64,000 nt of DNA. Source: Sphingopyxis sp. H053. Its GTDB lineage: Bacteria; Pseudomonadota; Alphaproteobacteria; Sphingomonadales; Sphingomonadaceae. The position numbers were made by a program, and so were the translations under genes. The stretch lies in the NCBI RefSeq assembly GCF_001468225.1, contig NZ_LNRU01000005.1, positions 62,001-126,000 on the forward strand, read 5' to 3'. Below the pieces are notes generated by a model that was not told the DNA's origin, did not search any database, and saw nothing but the letters and a program-made list of their open reading frames with translations. Positions 1 through 7,759 of the stretch are shown piece after piece. Each line of letters starts with the position of its first letter. The first letter of the stretch is position 1.

Positions 1-378
1 ATCTGGCCCGCGCTTGGAATTCTGCTCGCCGCAACCCCGGGCGCCGTGAGCGCGGCTTCCGCAAGCCCCACGGCCTTCGACGCGGTCCGATTCACCGAGG
101 CGCAACGCGAAGGACGAACCATCGTCGTCGAAACCTATGCGCCCTGGTGCCTGCCATGCCGCGTGCGCGGCCCCGTCCTGTCGGGGCTGCTGCAGCGCGA
201 ACGGTACCGCGACACCCTCTTCTTTAGCATCAGCGAAAAGACGGCCGATGCCGATTGGAAACGGATCGGCGCGAAGCGCTATGGCATGCTCCACATTTAC
301 AAAGGCTCGCTGCGCGTCGCGGCAAGCGCCGCGACGCGCGAGGACGAGATTGTGGCGATGCTCGAACGCGCCCGCTAG
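1..378 (+). CDS. Thioredoxin-like protein, 5' end outside window
   Basis: The frame is open from base 1 and encodes a hydrophobic stretch (IWPALGILLAATPGAVSA) that looks like the end of a signal peptide, so the gene starts upstream of the window. The mature part has a thioredoxin-type redox motif, WCLPC, followed by a short alpha/beta fold of about 85 residues. The likely role is a periplasmic thiol-disulfide protein; the substrate is unknown. Its TAG stop overlaps the TAG stop of the opposing DoxX-like gene through the palindrome CTAG (375-378). A GTG at 46 would cut away the signal peptide, so it is not preferred as the start. Confidence 0.75.
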   Translation: MWPALGILLAATPGAVSAASASPTAFDAVRFTEAQREGRTIVVETYAPWCLPCRVRGPVLSGLLQRERYRDTLFFSISEKTADADWKRIGAKRYGMLHIYKGSLRVAASAATREDEIVAMLERAR

Positions 379-800
379 CCGCGCCGCGCCAGCATGCGAT
401 CGAGCGCAATCCGGTCTTCGTCGCGAAAAGCGAGCAGCACGAGGGTCGCGCCGGCGACCGCGAGGGAGGGAAAGAAAAGGACCTGGCTGCTCTCACGATC
501 GAGGAGCCAGAGACCGAGGGGGTCGAGCAGATATTTCCATATCGACAGCGCCCCCGTCACCAGAATGACCGCTTGCGCTGTATAGGCGAAGCGGCGGAAC
601 AGCCCGAGAATTGTGAGCAATCCGACGACCAGCAGGATCGCGCCCCAGACGAGCTGGATCGTATCGCTGGCGCCAAGCCCGGCATAATATTTGACGCTGA
701 CGCCCGCGCCCTTGTCGGGGCTGGCGAGGCGGATCATGCCCCACACGACGAGCAGCAATCCGGTTCCGATCCGGAGCAAGAGCAGCGATTGGGCTTTCAT
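375..800 (-). CDS. DoxX-like membrane protein
   Basis: 141 residues with about four hydrophobic segments (near residues 5-25, 45-68, 72-95 and 108-126), the size and topology of DoxX-family inner-membrane proteins. DoxX-like proteins accompany redox and metal-stress genes, but their biochemical activity is poorly defined. AAGGA lies about 6 bases before the ATG at 800. It is the last gene of the minus-strand run headed by the ECF sigma operon, 85 bases downstream of the Cys-rich peptide gene, so it may be cotranscribed. Its stop overlaps that of the opposing thioredoxin-like gene. The family assignment rests on topology and context. Confidence 0.65.
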   Translation of the reverse strand: MKAQSLLLLRIGTGLLLVVWGMIRLASPDKGAGVSVKYYAGLGASDTIQLVWGAILLVVGLLTILGLFRRFAYTAQAVILVTGALSIWKYLLDPLGLWLLDRESSQVLFFPSLAVAGATLVLLAFRDEDRIALDRMLARRG

Positions 801-885
801 CGGTCGTCCTTCTTTTCAGAATTGAGCGCGCGCCTTCGCGCGCTTGGGCGGGGGCCGGATAGCCGGCCCCCGCCCGCCTAGCGTC

Positions 886-1017
886 TTAGCAGCACGGCAA
901 ACCGCAGCACGCGGCAAGCGCGCAGCAAGCCTGGACCACGGCCGCGGGAGCCGCCGCATAGGCGGTTCCCGAAGACAGCAGCGCCGTGATGGCGAGAAGT
1001 TTTGCAGCAAATTTCAT
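886..1017 (-). CDS. 43-residue secreted Cys-rich peptide (three CC pairs)
   Basis: It encodes a clear signal peptide (MKFAAKLLAITALLSSGTAYA) followed by a mature part of about 22 residues ending in CCALAACCGLPCC, so six of the last 13 residues are cysteine. The ATG overlaps the stop of the upstream gene in an ATGA arrangement (1014-1017), which supports translational coupling and a real gene despite its size. The composition suggests a periplasmic metal-binding peptide or a precursor of a modified peptide. The operon context (ECF sigma, anti-sigma, DoxX) resembles loci of Cys-rich DUF2282/bufferin-type peptides, but no DUF692 maturase is present here. Function is an inference. Confidence 0.7.
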   Translation of the reverse strand: MKFAAKLLAITALLSSGTAYAAAPAAVVQACCALAACCGLPCC

Positions 1018-1352
1018 GTCAATTCTCCTGATATCGATTTGTTGAAGTCGGATATCGCGAAGCCGCGCGGCGGGGGAACGGGTGGATTTCGCGTCAAGGA
1101 GTTCAAGCGAACCCCCGCATGACGTTCGGTGAAGGCGAGTGGCGCCGGCGCGTCCGGTTGTGGGTTTGCGGGGAGAACCGCGGCCGAACAGGCGCGCTTG
1201 CACGCCATCGAGGCTTGCTCACAGCCGTCAGGCAGAGGGCAGCCGCTTTCACAGCATCGCGCGCTGGATATGGCATCAAAACCGCTCGCGGGCATCACCG
1301 TGGCGGTCACGCCTGCAAACAGGATCAGCAAAAGGAAAAACAGGCCGCGCAT
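1014..1352 (-). CDS. Small secreted protein with Cys-rich N-terminal half, unknown function
   Basis: 112 residues with an N-terminal signal sequence (MRGLFFLLLILFAGVTATV). Six cysteines follow (about residues 33, 34, 38, 44, 51 and 55), then a Pro-rich tail containing PPVPPPRG. I do not recognise the family. The ATG at 1352 is chosen because the hydrophobic signal begins there; a longer upstream frame would overlap the FAD gene. It lies 62 bases downstream of the VTT-FAD fusion gene and overlaps the start of the 43-residue Cys-rich peptide by 4 bases. The two secreted Cys proteins are therefore probably made together, plausibly for thiol or metal chemistry in the periplasm. Confidence 0.6.
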   Translation of the reverse strand: MRGLFFLLLILFAGVTATVMPASGFDAISSARCCESGCPLPDGCEQASMACKRACSAAVLPANPQPDAPAPLAFTERHAGVRLNSLTRNPPVPPPRGFAISDFNKSISGELT

Positions 1353-1414
1353 CCTTACAGGTTCGAAGCCTTTTGCCGCACGGTTACACCGCTGCGACAA
1401 TTTCCCGTCACGCC

Positions 1415-3568
1415 TCATCCGCGCCGCCAGTCGTGATAGCGCCCGACCAGCTTGAGGAGGCGCTGGGGGGCATGCGCCCGCTTCCACTCGCCCGCGGCAT
1501 ATTTGTTCGCCTCGGCCATCGTCGGATAGGTGTGGATGGTCCCGAGAATCTTTCCGAGGCCCAGACCATGCTTCATGGCGAGCACATATTCGGCGAGCAG
1601 TTCGCCGGCATGTTCGCCAACGATCGTGACCCCGAGGATCCGGTCCTTGCCCGGCGGGGTCAGGACCTTGACGAAGCCCGTGGTCGCCGAGTCCGCGATC
1701 GCACGGTCGAGTTCGTGGAGCGGGTAGCGCGTGACCTCGACCGCAACGCCCCGTTCGATCGCCTCGGCCTCGCTGAGCCCGACGCGAGCGACTTCGGGGT
1801 CGATGAAGGTCGTCCATGGGATGACGCGATAATCGGCCTTGAAGCGCCGGAACTGGCCGAACAGTGCGTTGACGCTGGCGTACCAGGCCTGGTGCGCCGC
1901 GCTGTGCGTGAACTGATAGGGCCCGGCGACATCGCCCGCGGCATAGATATTGGGATAAACGGTCGCGAGATATTCATCGGTCACGACGGTGCGCTGCGTT
2001 TCGATGCCGAGATCCTCGAGCCCATAGCCCGACAATCGTGCCTTGCGCCCGACCGCGACGATCAGCGCGTCGAATGCGATCGCGCGTTCGCCGCCGGCAT
2101 GGCGAACGATCAGGTGCCGATCGCTCTCGGTCCCTTCGACGCGCAAGGCTTCATGCCCGGTCAGGACCTCGACGCCGGCGCCTTCGAGCGCATCGCGCGC
2201 CAGCTCGGACACCTCCTCGTCCTCGCGCGGCAGCAGGCGAGCGCCGCGTTCGACTTGCGAGACGTCGGCACCGAGCCGCGCGAAAGCCTGCGAGAGCTCC
2301 GAGCCGATCGGCCCGCCGCCCAGGATGATGATCCGCTGCGGCATGGTGTCGCGCGCCGCAAATTCCTCCCACAGCGTATCGCTGGTCAGATATCCTGAAT
2401 CGGCGAGCCCAGGCAGATCGGGGACGACCGGCTCCGCCCCCGCTGCGATGACGATCGCCCGCGTCGTGAGCCGCTGGATTTCGCCGTCATTGCGCGCGAT
2501 TTCAACCGTCCAGGGATCGACGATCCGGGCATAGCCTTGCACCACGTCGACCCCAAGCTCGGTATAGCGCTCCACGCTGTCGTGCGGCTCGATCGCTGCG
2601 ATGATGTCGTGGATGCGCTGCATCACCGAGCGGAAACGGATCTGCGGCGACGCCGACAAAAGTCCGTAACGGTCCGCATGCCGCATCTGCTCGGCAATGC
2701 GCGCCGACTTGATTAGCGCCTTCGACGGCACGCAGCCATAGTTGAGGCAATCGCCGCCCATTTTTGACGCCTCGACGAGCGTCACCTTCGCCTTCACCGT
2801 CGCCGCGATATAGGAGGAGACCAGTCCCGCCGCGCCGGCGCCGATCACGACGAGATTGCGATCGAAGCGGCGCGGGCGTTTGAAGCGCGCATATATGCGG
2901 CGACGCTTGATCGTCGCCATGATCCACTTGCCGATCCAGGGCAGCAGGCCGAGCGCGGCGAAAGAAGCGAGCAGGCCCGGCGAGGCGATGTCGGACAGCG
3001 CATCGATGCGCGCGAGCTGGGTGCCTGCATTCACATAGATGATGGTCCCGAGGAACATGCCGAGCTGGCTGACCCAGAAATAGGTGACGGTGCGGATCGG
3101 CGTCAGCCCCATCAGCAGATTGACCGCGAAGAAAGGAAAGACCGGCACGAGCCGCAGCGAGAACAGATAGAAGGCGCCGTCGCGGGCGATGCCCTCATTG
3201 ACGCGCCGTAGCCGATCGCCGAAGCGGGCTTGGACGGCGTCGCGGAACAGATAGCGCGAGGCGAGAAACGCGAACGTCGCGCCGATCGTCGAGGCAAAGG
3301 AGACGATCAGCGTCCCCCAATAGAGACCGAAGATCGCCCCTGCGGCGAGCGTCAATATCGCCGCGCCGGGGACCGAAAGCGCGGTCAGCACGACATAGAC
3401 AAGAAAGAATAGCCCCGCCACGAGCAGCGGGTTGGCGCTAAAATAGCCGTCGATCGCCGCCTGCTGCGATTTCAGGGCTTCGAGCGTCAGCCAGTCGCCG
3501 AGGTCGAAATGCACCCATGCGGCAAGCGCCAGCACGAGCAGCAGCAGCAGGACGAAACGCTTGTTCAT
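1415..3568 (-). CDS. VTT/TVP38 membrane domain fused to mercuric-reductase-like FAD oxidoreductase
   Basis: 717 residues from ATG 3568, preceded by GGAAGGA. Residues 1 to about 230 form a TVP38/TMEM64 (VTT, SNARE-associated) membrane domain with several transmembrane segments. From about 239 there is a Rossmann FAD motif (VVIGAGAAGL), then the redox-active disulfide motif GGDCLNYGCVPSKAL of the mercuric reductase/lipoamide dehydrogenase family. A second dinucleotide motif (IILGGGPIGSE) and a C-terminal dimerisation domain with HTYPTMAEA follow. The C-terminal CC that mercuric reductase uses to bind Hg(II) is absent, so mercury reduction should not be assumed. It is probably a membrane-tethered NAD(P)H-dependent disulfide reductase. 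The gene lies 57 bases downstream of the anti-sigma gene. Confidence 0.88.
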   Translation of the reverse strand: MNKRFVLLLLLVLALAAWVHFDLGDWLTLEALKSQQAAIDGYFSANPLLVAGLFFLVYVVLTALSVPGAAILTLAAGAIFGLYWGTLIVSFASTIGATFAFLASRYLFRDAVQARFGDRLRRVNEGIARDGAFYLFSLRLVPVFPFFAVNLLMGLTPIRTVTYFWVSQLGMFLGTIIYVNAGTQLARIDALSDIASPGLLASFAALGLLPWIGKWIMATIKRRRIYARFKRPRRFDRNLVVIGAGAAGLVSSYIAATVKAKVTLVEASKMGGDCLNYGCVPSKALIKSARIAEQMRHADRYGLLSASPQIRFRSVMQRIHDIIAAIEPHDSVERYTELGVDVVQGYARIVDPWTVEIARNDGEIQRLTTRAIVIAAGAEPVVPDLPGLADSGYLTSDTLWEEFAARDTMPQRIIILGGGPIGSELSQAFARLGADVSQVERGARLLPREDEEVSELARDALEGAGVEVLTGHEALRVEGTESDRHLIVRHAGGERAIAFDALIVAVGRKARLSGYGLEDLGIETQRTVVTDEYLATVYPNIYAAGDVAGPYQFTHSAAHQAWYASVNALFGQFRRFKADYRVIPWTTFIDPEVARVGLSEAEAIERGVAVEVTRYPLHELDRAIADSATTGFVKVLTPPGKDRILGVTIVGEHAGELLAEYVLAMKHGLGLGKILGTIHTYPTMAEANKYAAGEWKRAHAPQRLLKLVGRYHDWRRG

Positions 3569-3625
3569 GATCTTCCTTCCGGCGGGAGGCCTTTGGCGAG
3601 ATTGGTCGCACGAGACGGGCAATGC

Positions 3626-3820
3626 TTACACACCATGATCATCCTCTTGCGCCGCGAGGCGTTTCGCGGCCTCGCCAAGGAGCGGGAGCTGCCGTTCGAA
3701 ATTGGCGCAGTGGCGGCACATGCCCGCGTGCAGCCGCAGCTTCATGCGCTCCGAAAAGCTGAGATCGCGCTCGCGGCGCTGCGACATCAGGAATGTCGTA
3801 TCGTGGCAATTGAGCATCAT
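3626..3820 (-). CDS. Small zinc-finger-type anti-sigma factor
   Basis: 64 residues with an HxxxCxxC arrangement (HAGMCRHC) preceded by an N-terminal CH, the layout of zf-HC2 (ZAS) anti-sigma domains. No transmembrane segment is present, so it would be a soluble, possibly redox-sensing anti-sigma factor. Its ATG overlaps the stop of the ECF sigma gene by 4 bases (ATGA), the usual arrangement for a sigma/anti-sigma pair. A second ATG (3817) immediately follows the first. In soluble ZAS proteins of the RsrA/ChrR type the zinc cysteines respond to oxidation or metals; that this one does so is an inference. Confidence 0.75.
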   Translation of the reverse strand: MMLNCHDTTFLMSQRRERDLSFSERMKLRLHAGMCRHCANFERQLPLLGEAAKRLAAQEDDHGV

Positions 3821-4422
3821 CGCACTTCCTCCGCAAACCAGTGATGCTGCAGACAGGCGCGCAGCGCGAGCCGCGCGCGGTGCAGGATGACATGGATATT
3901 CCCGCTGGTGAGCCCGAGCTCGTCGCAAATTTCGTCGGTGGCAAGTTCGACCACCTCGCGCATCATGAAAACCTGCCCCTGCTGGGCCGGCAGGCGATTG
4001 AGGCAGGCGTCGAAGATGGCGAGGAACTGGTCGCTGTGCAGCCCCGCCTCGGGATCTTCCCATGCTGCGGGCCGCGCCGCCTCGCGCCACATGCCGCGCT
4101 CGTCGAACAGCGCCGGCAGCGCGCCGCCATCCGCTTCGGCTGCCATCTCGCTTGCCCCGAGCGGCCGGCGTCGGCGCTGGCGCAAGAGGTCCGCGATCTT
4201 GTTCTTCAGGATCGCGATTACCCAGGTCTTGAGCGCCGCCTCGCCGCGAAATTGATCACCGTTGCGCAGCGCCGCGGCGAGTGCTTCCTGTACGGCATCC
4301 TCGGCCTCGTCGTCGCTGCCGAGCTGGAGACGCGCGAAGCGAAGCAGGTCGCCGCGCACGCGCGCAACAAACGCCGGATCGATCGGCGTTGACGATGGAC
4401 GCGGTTGCGGCGGGCGCCTCAT
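3817..4422 (-). CDS. ECF-family RNA polymerase sigma factor
   Basis: 201 residues with region 2 (LQLGSDDEAEDAVQEALAAA, then FRGEAALKTWVIAILKNKIADLLRQ) and region 4 (RLPAQQGQVFMMREV through ICDELGLTSGNIHVILHRARLALR), the standard two-domain ECF layout. The start abuts the stop of the NrtS-like gene (TGA then ATG with no gap), and the anti-sigma gene overlaps its end. It presumably directs transcription of its own operon, including the membrane oxidoreductase and secreted Cys proteins. The inducing signal is unknown; redox or metal stress is suggested by the neighbours. Confidence 0.92.
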   Translation of the reverse strand: MRRPPQPRPSSTPIDPAFVARVRGDLLRFARLQLGSDDEAEDAVQEALAAALRNGDQFRGEAALKTWVIAILKNKIADLLRQRRRRPLGASEMAAEADGGALPALFDERGMWREAARPAAWEDPEAGLHSDQFLAIFDACLNRLPAQQGQVFMMREVVELATDEICDELGLTSGNIHVILHRARLALRACLQHHWFAEEVR

Positions 4423-4650
4423 TCAGCCCTCCATCGCCTGGCAAATGCGCGCCGCACTGTAACTGGCGACGAGGAACGGCACCGCATAGTTGAGCGCAAG
4501 ACGCGGCCAATCGATGCCGACGCCAGTCCAGATCGCAGAGCCCTGGTTGATGGCATTGAGGATGGTGCCGACGACGGCGGACACGCGCAGGGCATTGGCG
4601 ATCACGGGGCGCGTGATCATATGTTGAAGCAAAGCCGCCACCCCCTTCAT
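4423..4650 (-). CDS. nrtS: NrtS-like small membrane protein
   Basis: 75 residues with two hydrophobic helices (about 15-34 and 50-70) and the pattern MITRPVIANALRVSAVVGTI, NAINQG and NYAVPFLVASYSA, which matches the small NrtS nitrate/nitrite transporter family as I remember it. ATG 4650 overlaps the stop of the upstream FAD gene in ATGA, which settles the start. It is followed without a gap by the sigma factor gene. Transport of nitrate or nitrite here is a family-based guess; in this operon it could equally be a partner of the oxidoreductases. Confidence 0.65.
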   Translation of the reverse strand: MKGVAALLQHMITRPVIANALRVSAVVGTILNAINQGSAIWTGVGIDWPRLALNYAVPFLVASYSAARICQAMEG

Positions 4651-5771
4651 GAGCGAAACTGCCCGAACCCGGCGTAGCGTTCGACGAAGCGGCGGTCGAT
4701 CCAGTCCTTGAGCCGCCAGACCAGATGTCCGCCGGCGGTCAGTTTTCCCCATGACAGGATGGCGCGCCTGTCGCCGGTTGCCAGCAGGTAAAGCGTTCGA
4801 CGCCGGGGGATATAGTCGTGCATCGGCGTACCGGCGAGCGCCGCTTTCAAATTGGCGGCGATCACCGGGCCGGCCTTCACCGCATGGACCCCCGAGCGCT
4901 CGACGCGGCGGTCACTTCGCGAAACAATGTCGCCCGCCGCGAAGATGTCGGGGTGCGACACGCTACGCAGGTCCGAACCGACCGCGACAAATCCGCCCTC
5001 GCGCACCGCGAGCCCGGTATCGGTGATCCAGTCGGAGGGGCGGCTTCCGGTCGCCGCAATGACCGCGTCGCAAGCCAACATCGTCCCGTCGGGCAGCATC
5101 AGGCCGTCGGGCGCGCCTGCCGCATGCCCCTCATGGAGAGCAATATCGCGAGCGCGAAGGACGTCGCCTGCCCGGCGGCGGACCGCCTCGCTGTGGCCGG
5201 CAAGCAAAGCGTCGCGCGGCGCAACCAATATCACTTTGGTCGTTCCGCCGATCTGGCGGCGCAGCGACCGTTCGGCGGCGAGCGCAAGTTCGACCCCCGC
5301 GGCGCCGCCGCCAACCACCGCGACGCGCGTCAGCGTGCGCCCTTGTCGTCCCGCCACAAAGGCTTCCCAACGGGCCATGAAAGGCAGGACGGGACGGACC
5401 GGCAGCAGGCGATCACCAAGCGCCGCCAGATGCGAAACATCGCTTTCGCCGCCGGTGGCAAGCGACAGCAGATCGAAGCCGAGGCGCACTCCGGTCGAAA
5501 GATCGAGGAGATGCTGTTCGGGATCGAGACCGACGACGTCGGCGATCACCAGCCGCGCACCGGCCAGCCGCGCGAGCGGTTCAAGATCGATCGTCAGCGC
5601 CTCTGCTGGGTAATCCCCGGCGATCCAGCCGGGGAGCATGCCCGAATAAGCCGTCTGGCGATGCGACGTCACGAGCCAGCGCTCGGTGCCCTCGGGCGGC
5701 GCACCGATCCAGTCGGCGAGCACCGCAAGATGGGCATGACCACCACCTGCGAGGACTATCCTTATTGTCAT
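4647..5771 (-). CDS. NDH-2-like FAD-dependent pyridine nucleotide oxidoreductase
   Basis: 374 residues. The N-terminal FAD-binding motif VLAGGGHAHLAVL is typical of the NDH-2-like proteins related to the N-terminal domain of fused SelD. A central NAD(P)H-binding motif (VAVVGGGAAGVELALA) and the FAD-interacting motif DIFAAGDI near residue 275 follow. It should pass electrons from NAD(P)H to a quinone or another acceptor at the membrane face. It is the first gene of the minus-strand operon; AAGGGG lies about 10 bases before its ATG. The 479-base gap upstream (5772-6250) should hold the operon promoter. Confidence 0.85.
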   Translation of the reverse strand: MTIRIVLAGGGHAHLAVLADWIGAPPEGTERWLVTSHRQTAYSGMLPGWIAGDYPAEALTIDLEPLARLAGARLVIADVVGLDPEQHLLDLSTGVRLGFDLLSLATGGESDVSHLAALGDRLLPVRPVLPFMARWEAFVAGRQGRTLTRVAVVGGGAAGVELALAAERSLRRQIGGTTKVILVAPRDALLAGHSEAVRRRAGDVLRARDIALHEGHAAGAPDGLMLPDGTMLACDAVIAATGSRPSDWITDTGLAVREGGFVAVGSDLRSVSHPDIFAAGDIVSRSDRRVERSGVHAVKAGPVIAANLKAALAGTPMHDYIPRRRTLYLLATGDRRAILSWGKLTAGGHLVWRLKDWIDRRFVERYAGFGQFRS

Positions 5772-6250
5772 TCCGATTGCCGCCCCTTGCCTTCATTTCC
5801 TCGTCACATGCCTTGGTCGCGGCGCACAGCGATATCTTACACGGGAGGCCAAAGATTCTTGCCCGCACCCCAAGCGCGGGTCGCGCGGCTTGGATGCTGG
5901 CAGTCATATCCCGGACGGTGGACGGGAGACGTCGCGGGGCGCGGCGACCGGCAGGGGGGATGGGACCGGCTACGCTGCAAATGTCTGCCAGCATCCGCGG
6001 CGACCCAGGGCTCCCCTGGGGGTGACGGCTGCCGGATGCGAGGGCTTCGAATGACCCATTTGGAACGTACGGGCGGCAGTCAGTTTGGCCGTTCGCACGC
6101 AGGCTGCTCCCGGCAGTTGCTGATATCCTATTCGCCCCCGGGACGGCGCCGGTTACAATCACCCGTCATTTAATTGGCGTCGAGGCGCCAGGGCTGGCAT
6201 GGAAATCGGCGTTTGACGGCGCGAGGCCGCAATTCGGGGAGGAATGGACC
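5772..6250. other. 479-bp intergenic region between divergent genes
   Basis: No gene is supported here; the frames that cross it have no recognisable product. It must contain the promoter of the minus-strand sigma-factor operon and that of the plus-strand DUF1499 gene. On the minus strand TGTAAGATATC (5831-5841) lies about 60 bases before the first start codon and could be part of an ECF-type promoter, but this is a weak call. A GGGGAGGA ribosome binding site precedes the DUF1499 gene (6236-6243). Confidence 0.5.
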
Positions 6251-6988
6251 GTGGCGAGATCGAAATGGGCGAATCGGATCGGCCGGTTTTCGCTGGCGCT
6301 TGCCGCCGCATCGCTGCTCATCGCCGCGACCGGTCTGACGCTGGCGCGCTACGATCTGATTGCGAAAATGCCCGGCTTTCTCTCGCTGCTCGCCGGCGCC
6401 GCGCTCGCGCTCGCGGCCGCCGTTGCGGCGCTTGCCGCGTTGCTGTTGGCATGGCGACAGCCGTCAGCAAGTCGCCGCGCCGCCTCTGCGGCCCTGCTGG
6501 TTGCACTGCCCTTCGTTCTGTTTATCGCCTCGCGGCCCCTCGTCGCACGCGATATGCCGCCGATCCACGATGTGACGACCGATCTCGCGGAGCCGCCGCA
6601 GTTCCGGAGCTTGCCGCTGCGTCCCGACAATCTCGCCGGGACAGGCAGCCTCGCCGCATGGCGTCGCATCCACGCCGCCGGCTATCCCGACATCCAGCCG
6701 GTCACGATCCCGCGTCCCGCCGGTGATGTCTTGTCTGATGCCCGCAAGCTCGCGGCCGCACGCGGCTGGGACATCGCGCGCTATGATGTCACTGCCGGCG
6801 CGCTCGAAGCGACCGCCAGCACTTCATATATCCGATTCAAGGACGATGTGGTCGTGCGCGTCCGGCCAAGCGCCGACGGCACGCAAAGCATTGTGGACAT
6901 GCGATCGGTGAGCCGGGTCGGGATCAGCGACTTCGGCGTCAATGCGAAGCGCATTCGCGAATTTCTGGGCGATCTCGCCGCCCGCTAG
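6251..6988 (+). CDS. DUF1499 family protein with N-terminal membrane segments
   Basis: 245 residues. The N-terminal third has about three hydrophobic helices (residues 12-30, 38-66, 75-95). The remainder is a soluble DUF1499 domain (from about FRSLPLRPDNLAG to the C-terminus, with TSTSYIRFKDDVVVRVRP near the middle of that part). The GTG start at 6251 is chosen for the GGGGAGG site 8 bases upstream. Function of the family is unknown. The TAG stop overlaps that of the opposing TetR gene through CTAG (6985-6988). Confidence 0.8.
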   Translation: MARSKWANRIGRFSLALAAASLLIAATGLTLARYDLIAKMPGFLSLLAGAALALAAAVAALAALLLAWRQPSASRRAASAALLVALPFVLFIASRPLVARDMPPIHDVTTDLAEPPQFRSLPLRPDNLAGTGSLAAWRRIHAAGYPDIQPVTIPRPAGDVLSDARKLAAARGWDIARYDVTAGALEATASTSYIRFKDDVVVRVRPSADGTQSIVDMRSVSRVGISDFGVNAKRIREFLGDLAAR

Positions 6989-7560
6989 CCGGAACTCTCC
7001 GTCGCGGCTGCGGCGAGAAGCTGGATTGCGATTGCCTTTGCTTCGCGGGCGGGGCGCCGGTCGTGGACCATTGTCGCCAATGCGACCGCCCCCTCCTTGA
7101 GCAAGGCGAGTTGCCGTCCGATCGCGTCGGGGTCGCGCAAGCCTGCGCGCGCCGCAATCGCCGAAAAATGATCGGAAAGGCGCACGACATGATCGCTTGC
7201 CTCGCGATTGATCGGGTGTTTGGCGTCCTGATATTCCGAACTCGCTTTGGCGAACATGCAGCCCTGGAAACCGGGTTCGTGGAACCATTCGTCCAACGCG
7301 TCGAAGATCGCGACCAGTTGATCGCGTGGATCGGAAGCCAGCTCCTCGATCCGCCGGAATAGCCAGCCGCGAATATGGGCGTCGCGCAACTGTAGCGTCG
7401 CGACAATCAGATCCTCCTTGGTCCGGAAATGCTTGTAGATCGACGTCTTCGAGACGCCGGTTTCGGCGACGAGGCGGTCCATTCCGGTCGCCTGGAAGCC
7501 GTGGCGGTAGAAGGCATCTGTCGCTTTTTCGACCAGTTCGTCGCGTTTCGTCGGTCGCAT
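6985..7560 (-). CDS. TetR/AcrR family transcriptional regulator
   Basis: 191 residues. The N-terminal helix-turn-helix (about residues 10-55: ATDAFYRHGFQATGMDRLVA, then TGVSKTSIYKHFRTKEDLI) is typical of TetR repressors, followed by an all-helical ligand-binding domain. It diverges from the isochorismatase-like gene at 7760; between them lie two palindromes (7668-7710) that are the obvious operators. The inducer is unknown. The DNA-binding helix follows the TetR consensus well. ATG 7560 is preferred over upstream options because the domain starts there. Confidence 0.9.
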   Translation of the reverse strand: MRPTKRDELVEKATDAFYRHGFQATGMDRLVAETGVSKTSIYKHFRTKEDLIVATLQLRDAHIRGWLFRRIEELASDPRDQLVAIFDALDEWFHEPGFQGCMFAKASSEYQDAKHPINREASDHVVRLSDHFSAIAARAGLRDPDAIGRQLALLKEGAVALATMVHDRRPAREAKAIAIQLLAAAATESSG

Positions 7561-7660
7561 TCCATTCGCTCCGTTCACAGGCCGCACCGGGCGCCGTACT
7601 TTTTTGGTCGCCCAAACAAGGCGTTGCCTCTTCGCAACCAAGCCATCCCCAAGCCATCGC

Positions 7661-7710
7661 TTGACAGGGTTTACCGATCGGTACAGGTAGCATGTACCGA
7701 TCGGTAAACC
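7661..7710. promoter_or_regulatory. Double palindromic operator and promoter for divergent tetR/hydrolase genes
   Basis: TACCGATCGGTA occurs twice (7672-7683 and 7695-7706), centres 23 bases apart. The longer arms GGTTTACCGATCGGTACA (7668-7685) and TGTACCGATCGGTAAACC (7693-7710) are exact reverse complements around a 7-base centre. A TTGACA hexamer (7661-7666) directly precedes the first palindrome on the plus strand. The arrangement is what is expected of a TetR operator that represses both directions. Confidence 0.75.
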
Positions 7711-7759
7711 TTGTACCCGTTCGCTGGTGCAATGCCAAGCTTTGAAAGGATTTTTCCAA

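Noticed and set aside
1415-3568. Mercuric reductase
   Set aside because: The disulfide motif fits the superfamily, but the C-terminal CC of MerA and any mer regulator or transporter are absent.
375-5771. Complete bufferin (DUF2282/DUF692/DUF2063) locus
   Set aside because: Only sigma, anti-sigma, DoxX-like and small Cys peptides are present; no DUF692 or DUF2063 protein is encoded nearby.
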